Of a stretch of DNA of 10,561 nt, positions 6,121-10,561 are shown one piece after another. The notes under the pieces were generated by a model, which had not been told where the DNA came from, searched no databases, and worked only from the letters and a program-made list of their open reading frames with translations. The translations under genes were made by a program, and so were the position numbers. Numbering within the stretch: position 1 is the first letter of the stretch; every line of letters begins with the position of its first letter. Location: NCBI GenBank assembly GCA_029062865.1, contig JAIDPG010000198.1, positions 1 through 10,561 of the forward strand. The letters are read 5' to 3'. The DNA comes from Oscillospiraceae bacterium (GTDB lineage: Bacteria; Bacillota; Clostridia; Oscillospirales; Ruminococcaceae).

Positions 6121-7861
6121 CGTCGCTCGCCCCCTTTGTCTGTTGATCGCAGATCTCGCGGTAAATACCGCCGCGCGCGTAAAGCTCGTCGTGCGTGCCC
6201 ATATCGGCGATTTTGCCGTTGTCTAGAATGATTATCTTATCCGCGTCGGAAACCGACGAAACGCGCTGCGCGATTATTATCTTCGTCGTGTTCGGAATCT
6301 CCTCGCGGAAGGCTTTTCTTATCATCGCGTCAGTGTGGGTATCAACGGCGCTTGTGCTGTCATCGAGAATAAGTATCTTCGGGTGCTTTAACAGCGCTCT
6401 CGCTATGCAAAGGCGCTGCTTCTGCCCGCCGGAAACGTTAGCGCCGCCCTGCTCGATGTGCGTTTCGTATTTATCGGGGAATTTTTGTATAAACTCGTCG
6501 GCGCAAGCTAATTTGCAGACGCGCTGCACGTCCTCGTCCGAGGCGTGCTCGTCGCCCCAGCGGATATTCTCGTAGATCGATCCGCTGAACAACGTGTTCT
6601 TTTGAAGAACCATCGCGACGTTGTTTCTGAGCGCCTCGAGATTATAATCGCGGACATCCTCGCCGCCGACTAAGATCTCGCCCTCGGTCACATCGTAAAG
6701 CCGCGGGATCATCTGCACGAACGTCGATTTTGAAGAGCCCGTGCCGCCGATTATCCCGATAGTCTCACCGGAGTTTATCTTAACGCTGATGTGGTCGAGC
6801 GCGTTGTTTTCGGCGCTGGCGAAATACTTGAACGAAACGTCCCTGAACTCGATAGAGCCGTCCTTCAATTCTTTGAGATCGCGCTCGCCGTCGTTAATGT
6901 CGCAGCCCTCGTTGAGGACTTCGGCGACGCGGTCGGCGCTCGCCTTTGACATCGTGAGCATAACGAAGATCATCGAGAGCATCATAAGGCTCATAAGTAT
7001 CTGCATCGTATACGTAAACAGCGAGTTAAGTCCGCCGACGGTCAAGCCCGGCTCGGCGTTGCCGCTTTCGACTATCGCGTGCGCGCCTATCCACGAGATC
7101 GCGATAACGCAGCTGTAAACCGCGATCTGCATAGCGGGCGCGTTGAACGCGACGGTCTTTTCCGCCTTTGTAAACAGCCCGAAAATTCTATTTGAAATGC
7201 CTTGGAATTTCGAGATCTCGTGATCCTCCTGCACGAAGCTCTTCACAACGCGAATTCCGCGGACGTTTTCCTCAACGCATTCGTTGAGCTCATCATAAGT
7301 CTTGAACGTCTTGTTGAACACGGGGAACGCGATTTTGATGATTATCGCGAGGACGATCGCGAGGAACGGGATAGCGTAAAGGAAGATCAGCGAGAGCCGC
7401 GGGCTTGTTCTGAACGAGAACGTAAACGCGAAAATAAGCATCGCGGGCGCGCGGAACGTGATTCTGATTATCATTTGAAACGCCATCTGAACGCGCTGAA
7501 CGTCCGTAGTAAGCCGCGTTACAAGGCTCGCCGGGGAAAATTTGTCGATTGACGAGAACGTGTAGTTCTGGATATTGTAGTACATATCCTGCCTTAAATT
7601 CTTCGCGAAGCGCGAGCTCGCCCGCGAAGCCGTAAAGCCCGCGGCAACTCCGAAGAACATCGCCGTCAGCGCGCAGACCATAAGCTCCACGCCGTATTTC
7701 AGAACCGCGTCCATATCCCCGAGCTCTATTCCGAGGTCGATCAGATTTTTCAATACTGTCGGGATAGAGACCTCAAAGAACGCCTCTCCGAGCATAAAAA
7801 TCGGCGTTAAGATCGCGAAAGCCTTCGCGTCGCGAACACATTTCGCAAGAGTTTTCAGCAT
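6113..7861 (-). CDS. Heterodimeric ABC exporter, subunit with degenerate ATPase site
   Basis: A 582-residue half-transporter (BmrC/LmrC/TM287-like). Six predicted membrane helices lie between about residues 15 and 300, with an ATPase domain from about 335. The motifs are Walker A GGTGSSKST (372-380), Q-loop Gln420, signature VSGGQ (476-480) and Walker B ILILDD (496-501). The catalytic Glu is replaced by Asp501, and the switch His by Gln532 (AQRVSS). Both changes mark the non-hydrolysing site of heterodimeric exporters, while its intact signature completes the partner's active site. So this gene and its 3' neighbour make one transporter. The ATG at 7861 lies inside the end of marR (7-base overlap) with AAGGAG (7871-7876) nine bases upstream. 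Regulation is probably by the MarR protein encoded first in the operon. Confidence 0.95.
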   Translation of the reverse strand: MLKTLAKCVRDAKAFAILTPIFMLGEAFFEVSIPTVLKNLIDLGIELGDMDAVLKYGVELMVCALTAMFFGVAAGFTASRASSRFAKNLRQDMYYNIQNYTFSSIDKFSPASLVTRLTTDVQRVQMAFQMIIRITFRAPAMLIFAFTFSFRTSPRLSLIFLYAIPFLAIVLAIIIKIAFPVFNKTFKTYDELNECVEENVRGIRVVKSFVQEDHEISKFQGISNRIFGLFTKAEKTVAFNAPAMQIAVYSCVIAISWIGAHAIVESGNAEPGLTVGGLNSLFTYTMQILMSLMMLSMIFVMLTMSKASADRVAEVLNEGCDINDGERDLKELKDGSIEFRDVSFKYFASAENNALDHISVKINSGETIGIIGGTGSSKSTFVQMIPRLYDVTEGEILVGGEDVRDYNLEALRNNVAMVLQKNTLFSGSIYENIRWGDEHASDEDVQRVCKLACADEFIQKFPDKYETHIEQGGANVSGGQKQRLCIARALLKHPKILILDDSTSAVDTHTDAMIRKAFREEIPNTTKIIIAQRVSSVSDADKIIILDNGKIADMGTHDELYARGGIYREICDQQTKGASDDE

Positions 7862-8349
7862 ATATCATCTCTCCTTCCGTTTTTGTCGTTTAATTCGAGA
7901 TTGTTCATCATTCTGTCTAAAAAGCCGCAGAGCGTTTTCAGCTCTTCGTCGGAAAAGCCCTTTGTGAGCTGCTTTTCGGTTCGGGAAAATTCCTCGTGCA
8001 TCTGCCTGCCGAGCTCGCGGGATTTCTCCGTGAGCAGAATTTTCTTCATTCGCCCGTCGTGCGACACGGACACGCGCTCTATCATTCCCTTTTTCTCCAG
8101 CAGCTTCAGAACCTTTGAGGCGGTGGAGCGCGTTATGCCGAAGTCGTTCTCGAAGTCGCGCTGATACACGTCCCGCCCTTGCTCCTCCATTTTGCACAAA
8201 TGACCGATTATCCAGCCGTTGGAGCAGGTCATATTGTCGAGCTCCGCTTTCAGCTCGGACGTGTGGTCGACATACCGCCGAAACGCGTTGTTTATCATAC
8301 GAAACCGCACGCCGATAGCCCTGATCTCCGGCTTCTCCGAGTTCTCCAT
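7855..8349 (-). CDS. MarR-family transcriptional regulator of the exporter operon
   Basis: The 164-residue protein has a central winged helix-turn-helix: VYQRDFENDFGITRSTASKVLKLLEKKGMI (about 61-90, recognition helix around TRSTASKVLKLL), then the wing VSVSHDGRMKKILLTEKS (93-110) whose D-G-R is the classical MarR wing. The flanking helices (about 10-55 and 112-155) would form the dimer interface. It has four cysteines (42, 52, 141, 164), but no claim of redox sensing can be made. It is the first gene of the operon and overlaps the first exporter gene by 7 bases. The ATG at 8349 has AGGGGG upstream. MarR proteins normally repress their own operon until a ligand binds, and a palindrome over the -10 box (8401-8422) is a good candidate operator. 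The ligand is unknown. Confidence 0.95.
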   Translation of the reverse strand: MENSEKPEIRAIGVRFRMINNAFRRYVDHTSELKAELDNMTCSNGWIIGHLCKMEEQGRDVYQRDFENDFGITRSTASKVLKLLEKKGMIERVSVSHDGRMKKILLTEKSRELGRQMHEEFSRTEKQLTKGFSDEELKTLCGFLDRMMNNLELNDKNGRRDDIC

Positions 8350-8400
8350 AATCCGCCCCCTTTTGCCGTTTTGTTGGATATGCCACTAACTTGTTGAACA

Positions 8401-8422
8401 TAAAACATTATACAACGTTTTA
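8401..8422. promoter_or_regulatory. Candidate MarR operator: 22-bp imperfect palindrome over the marR -10 box
   Basis: The arms TAAAAC and GTTTTA are perfect reverse complements, and 18 of the 22 positions are symmetric. The palindrome contains the whole TATAAT box (8407-8412), so bound protein would exclude RNA polymerase. Length, symmetry and position suit a MarR dimer. A shorter outer pair GTTG/CAAC (8394-8397 and 8413-8416) also flanks part of it. Confidence 0.6.
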
Positions 8423-8435
8423 CATAATTTGTCAA
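8407..8435 (-). promoter_or_regulatory. Consensus sigma-A promoter of the marR-ABC exporter operon
   Basis: TTGACA (8430-8435) and TATAAT (8407-8412) on the minus strand match the consensus perfectly with a 17-base spacer. The predicted start is near 8400, giving a leader of about 50 nt before the marR ATG at 8349. Such an unregulated-strength promoter makes sense if it is normally held down by the regulator. Confidence 0.92.
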
Positions 8436-8557
8436 GGGGGTTTTTGTGAAAAATATATGAAAAACTTTTCAACAACCGGGGCTCTTTTTGGTCGGTTCTC
8501 CTTGCCTGCGGCGTGGGGGAGCGCGGGGTTTTATGCGGATTGCCGTAACACTCGTTT
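8436..8557 (-). other. Gene-free stretch between two leftward promoters; possible leader or small RNA
   Basis: No credible protein is encoded here. The minus-strand transcript from the upstream promoter would contain a GC-rich core (about 8493-8545) with CTCC/GGAG and GCC/GGC pairs, and a weak AACCG/CGGTT stem (8474-8478 and 8493-8497) followed by a short U-run. It stands out from the AT-rich flanks and could be an untranslated leader, a small RNA, or a decayed intergenic repeat. The evidence does not decide between these. Confidence 0.25.
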
Positions 8558-8586
8558 ATTTTACAATACATAAAAATTTTTGTCAA
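8558..8586 (-). promoter_or_regulatory. Second leftward promoter upstream of marR
   Basis: On the minus strand TTGACA (8581-8586) is perfect and TAAAAT (8558-8563) matches 5 of 6 bases, with a 17-base spacer. Transcription would begin near 8551 and run about 200 nt before the marR ATG, through the inner promoter. It could drive marR independently of the operator or make a separate short RNA. Confidence 0.6.
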
Positions 8587-8600
8587 TACCTTTTTCGGAA

Positions 8601-8623
8601 TTTTTGCGCGTTTTCCGCAAAAA
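8601..8623. repeat. Inverted repeat between the divergent promoters
   Basis: TTTTTGCG (8601-8608) and CGCAAAAA (8616-8623) are perfect 8-base complements around a 7-base spacer. It lacks a U-run after the stem on either strand, so it is not a terminator. It lies between the leftward promoter and the plus-strand promoter and might bind a protein, but AT-rich composition makes chance plausible. Confidence 0.35.
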
Positions 8624-8625
8624 AC

Positions 8626-8642
8626 TGTAACCGAATTGTAAC
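8626..8642 (+). promoter_or_regulatory. Direct repeats TGTAAC, 11 bp apart, upstream of the membrane protein gene
   Basis: TGTAAC occurs at 8626-8631 and 8637-8642. The 11-bp repeat distance (one helical turn, same face) is that of OmpR/PhoB-family response-regulator sites, and TTACA repeats with 5-6 bp between them on the opposite strand resemble Pho boxes of Bacillus. They lie directly before and at the -35 position of a promoter that has no good -35 box, where an activator would be expected. Only two repeats are present, so the assignment is tentative. Confidence 0.35.
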
Positions 8643-8669
8643 GACTTTTTTGGAAGAATATGCTATAAT
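8641..8669 (+). promoter_or_regulatory. Promoter of the plus-strand membrane protein gene (extended -10, poor -35)
   Basis: TATAAT at 8664-8669 is preceded by TGC, an extended -10 element. The -35 position (8641-8646) reads ACGACT and is weak. The start would be near 8676, leaving only about 15 nt before the ATG at 8691, just enough for the ribosome binding site AAGGAGG (8676-8682, 8 bases from the ATG). Confidence 0.7.
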
Positions 8670-8690
8670 AAGAAAAAGGAGGATACATCT

Positions 8691-9434
8691 ATGAAACGTT
8701 CTATCAATTTCTTTCGTATCAAGCTCATACTTGTAATAGCGATCATTGTTTTTCCGATCGTTCTTATCATTTTGCTCTGCAACACACTGTCATGGCACGA
8801 CTTCGGCGACTATAATCCTTCGATAAAGTATGAGAACGCTCCCGAAAACACGGCGTATGTCGATATTCTTGTTAGGCTCCCTGAAAGCTCGGAGGACTAT
8901 GTCGACTTCGCCGAGTGGGAATCTTACCCGCTAAGGATTGTTGGCTATCACGACCCGGTCACCGAGGCGGTCATAGACGAGAATGGCAATGTAACCTCGC
9001 GCACCCGCGTCGAACCTATTTTAGAGGCCATCTCCATAACACCCGACAGCGAGATCGCAAAGCTCAACGCCGACGGCTATGTGAGCCTTTCCGTGCATTA
9101 CGCGGGCAGCAAGGGCGTCCTGAGGCTTGACCACTACGGCAGCGAAATAACCACGATAAAAAAGCGTTACGGCAGCTTTAAGGCGGCGTATGTCGATGAA
9201 AACGGCAATGTGCTTGGGATAACAAAAGCCTCCCGCACACGCTATAACCCCAAAAAGCCGAGCAGCTTTTCAGCCGACGGAGATACGCTTATCTTCACGA
9301 AATGGGACGGCTCGCCGCTTCAATACTTTTTGATATACGCATTGTCACTCGGAGAGCAGCTTGCCATCATCGCGCTGATCGTCTGCACAGCGCTTGACAA
9401 ACAGCAAAAAAAGAGGTCGGAGGAACGCGGCTAG
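8691..9434 (+). CDS. Two-pass membrane protein with a large extracytoplasmic domain, function unknown
   Basis: I do not recognise this 247-residue protein. Basic residues MKR precede a strong hydrophobic helix (about 10-31), then a mostly polar domain of about 180 residues (32-208), a second hydrophobic segment (about 212-235) and a basic tail KQQKKRSEERG. By the positive-inside rule both ends are cytoplasmic and the middle domain is outside. That domain is rich in Asp, Glu, Tyr and short beta-type stretches and contains a twice-used motif, VIDENGNV (94-101) and YVDENGNV (167-174), suggesting two related sub-repeats. No catalytic motif, lipobox or cell-wall anchor is visible. A perfect AAGGAGG lies 8 bases before the ATG. 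It is the only plus-strand gene, is monocistronic, and ends at a terminator shared with tuf. It may be a lineage-specific surface or sensor protein; this is inference. Confidence 0.85.
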   Translation: MKRSINFFRIKLILVIAIIVFPIVLIILLCNTLSWHDFGDYNPSIKYENAPENTAYVDILVRLPESSEDYVDFAEWESYPLRIVGYHDPVTEAVIDENGNVTSRTRVEPILEAISITPDSEIAKLNADGYVSLSVHYAGSKGVLRLDHYGSEITTIKKRYGSFKAAYVDENGNVLGITKASRTRYNPKKPSSFSADGDTLIFTKWDGSPLQYFLIYALSLGEQLAIIALIVCTALDKQQKKRSEERG

Positions 9435-9478
9435 TAATCTTGCTTTTTGCTTCTATAACCTCTTGCCTCTAATACAAA

Positions 9479-9515
9479 AGCCGCTGTCTCGAAGGACAGC
9501 GGCTGAATTGTTTTT
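9479..9515. terminator. Bidirectional terminator between the membrane protein gene and tuf
   Basis: AGCCGCTGTC (9479-9488) and GACAGCGGCT (9495-9504) form a perfect 10-bp stem with loop TCGAAG. On the plus strand a U-rich run follows (TTGTTTTT, 9508-9515); on the minus strand UUUUG follows directly. It therefore can stop both converging transcripts. A 10-bp palindrome TATCGCGATA (9520-9529) lies beside it, just after the tuf stop. Confidence 0.9.
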
Positions 9516-9535
9516 ATCGTATCGCGATAGGGAAA

Positions 9536-10561
9536 TTAGCTGTTGATCTTGGTAACAACACCCGAACCAACGGTGTGACCGCCCTCGCGGATAGCGAAGC
9601 GGAGACCTTCCTCAATAGCGATAGGAGTGATAAGCTCAACGTCCATTACAACGTTATCGCCGGGCATGCACATTTCCTTGTCTGCGGGAAGGGTGATTAC
9701 GCCGGTAACGTCGGTGGTTCTGAAGAAGAACTGCGGACGATAGTTGGAAACGAACGGAGTGTGACGGCCGCCCTCTTCCTTCTTAAGAACGTAAACCTGA
9801 CCGCTGAACTTGGTGTGCGGGTGGATAGAACCGGGCTTGCAGAGAACCTGACCGCGCTCGATCTCCTCACGGGTGATACCACGGAGCAGCGCGCCGATGT
9901 TGTAGCCCGCAATAGCCTCGTCAAGGCTCTTGTGGAACATCTCAAGACCGGTAACAACAGTCTGCTTGGGCTCCTCGGTAAGACCGGTGATCTCAACGGT
10001 GTCGCCAACCTTAGCTACGCCACGCTCTACACGACCGGTAGCAACGGTACCACGGCCGGAAATGGTCATAGTATCCTCTACGGGCATAAGGAACGGCTTG
10101 TTCTCGTCTCTCTCGGGAGCGGGAATGTAGCTGTCAACAGCCTCCATGAGCTTCTTGATGCAGAGGTACTCGGGAGCGTCGGGATCCTTGCTGTCGCTGT
10201 CGAGAGCAACCTTTGCGGAACCGAAAATGATCGGAACCTCATCGCCGGGGAACTCGTTCTTGGTGAGCTCGTCGCGGATATCCATCTCAACGAGACCGAG
10301 CATCTCATCGGGATCCTTATACTCGCCGGTAGCGGGATCGTACTCGCCTGCGTCATCGCACTTGTTTACGAAAACTACCATTGCGGGAACGCCAACCTGG
10401 CGGCCGAGAAGGATGTGCTCCTTAGTCTGCGCCATAGGACCGTCGGTACCCGCAACAACGAGGATAGCGCCGTCCATCTGTGCCGCGCCGGTGATCATGT
10501 TCTTGATATAGTCCGCGTGGCCGGGGCAGTCAACGTGAGCGTAGTGACGAGCGTCCGTCTC
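9536..10561 (-). CDS. tuf: Translation elongation factor Tu, lacking the N-terminal part (5' end outside window)
   Basis: EF-Tu carries aminoacyl-tRNA to the ribosomal A site with GTP. The visible 341 residues begin shortly before the G3 motif DCPGH (11-15), with the catalytic His. They continue through GAAQMDGAILVV, G4 NKCD (66-69), G5 GSAK (114-117), domain II (GRGTVATGRVERG) and domain III (LLRGITREEIERGQVLCKPGSI, GGRHTPF, YRPQFFFRTTDVTG, ending VVTKINS). About 70 N-terminal residues including the P-loop are missing, beyond base 10561. Compared with typical bacterial EF-Tu, about 11 extra residues follow NKCD (within 70-83, including EYDPATGEYKDP) and about 5 follow the G5 motif (around 121-132, DSKDPDAP). 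The G5 motif is SAK, where most EF-Tu have SAL. All other core motifs look intact, so it should be functional. Whether it is the main or a second tuf copy cannot be told. Confidence 0.97.
   Translation of the reverse strand, partial: ETDARHYAHVDCPGHADYIKNMITGAAQMDGAILVVAGTDGPMAQTKEHILLGRQVGVPAMVVFVNKCDDAGEYDPATGEYKDPDEMLGLVEMDIRDELTKNEFPGDEVPIIFGSAKVALDSDSKDPDAPEYLCIKKLMEAVDSYIPAPERDENKPFLMPVEDTMTISGRGTVATGRVERGVAKVGDTVEITGLTEEPKQTVVTGLEMFHKSLDEAIAGYNIGALLRGITREEIERGQVLCKPGSIHPHTKFSGQVYVLKKEEGGRHTPFVSNYRPQFFFRTTDVTGVITLPADKEMCMPGDNVVMDVELITPIAIEEGLRFAIREGGHTVGSGVVTKINS

Noticed and set aside
7865..8401. Minus-strand frame of 178 codons overlapping marR in another frame
   Set aside because: Its start lies at the transcription start of the marR promoter and its product is Arg-rich without motifs; the MarR frame has wHTH motifs and a ribosome site.
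8386..8688. Minus-strand frame of 100 codons in the divergent intergenic region
   Set aside because: It spans two promoters and AT-rich regulatory DNA and has no ribosome site or family resemblance.
1..10561. CRISPR array, tRNA or rRNA genes, insertion sequences, phage or defence genes
   Set aside because: No regularly spaced direct repeats of suitable length, no cloverleaf-like sequences, no transposase or integrase frames were seen; all sizeable conserved frames are accounted for.

Overview
The window reads as a chromosomal housekeeping stretch from a Gram-positive, low-to-mid GC Firmicute, most likely a gut-type member of class Clostridia (Oscillospirales/Ruminococcus-like; inference). 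The main arguments are the order rplU-prp-rpmA-obgE, an L27 with the N-terminal extension that Prp protease removes, a Mini-RNase III, AGGAGG-type ribosome binding sites and near-perfect TTGACA/17/TATAAT promoters. No rRNA, tRNA, CRISPR array, transposase or phage gene was seen. All genes but one are on the minus strand.

Layout from right to left, the direction of most transcription. At 9536-10561 lies most of an EF-Tu gene (tuf), whose 5' end is outside the window. It converges on a single plus-strand gene (8691-9434) for a two-pass membrane protein of unknown function, and the two share a bidirectional terminator at 9479-9515. A 341-base divergent intergenic region (8350-8690) then holds a consensus promoter for a MarR-type regulator, a 22-bp imperfect palindrome over its -10 box (a likely autoregulatory operator), a second leftward promoter, and the promoter of the plus-strand gene with two direct repeats 11 bp apart. 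The operon marR - ABC exporter A - ABC exporter B (8349 down to 4120) follows, with overlapping stop and start codons and a strong terminator at about 4070-4108. The two half-transporters form a textbook heterodimer: one has a degenerate ATPase site (Asp for the catalytic Glu, Gln for the switch His), the other a canonical one.

Next comes the ribosomal-protein operon rplU-prp-rpmA (3918 down to 2986), with its own consensus promoter, a leader of about 100 nt containing a heptad TAGTNNN repeat, and a terminator at 2938-2962. After it lie obgE, a methyltransferase-like gene, mrnC (Mini-RNase III) and the start of a YitT-family membrane protein that runs off the left edge. The left half is therefore a ribosome-assembly neighbourhood: L21, L27, the protease that matures L27, the 50S assembly GTPase Obg and the 23S rRNA maturase Mini-III.

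I found no convincing new multi-gene system. The items most worth a second look are two related inserts in the EF-Tu G domain, the operator over the marR promoter, the paired repeats before the orphan membrane protein gene, a hairpin plus two-codon ORF ahead of mrnC, a possible one-base homopolymer shift at the YitT start, and the enlarged active-site loop of Prp.
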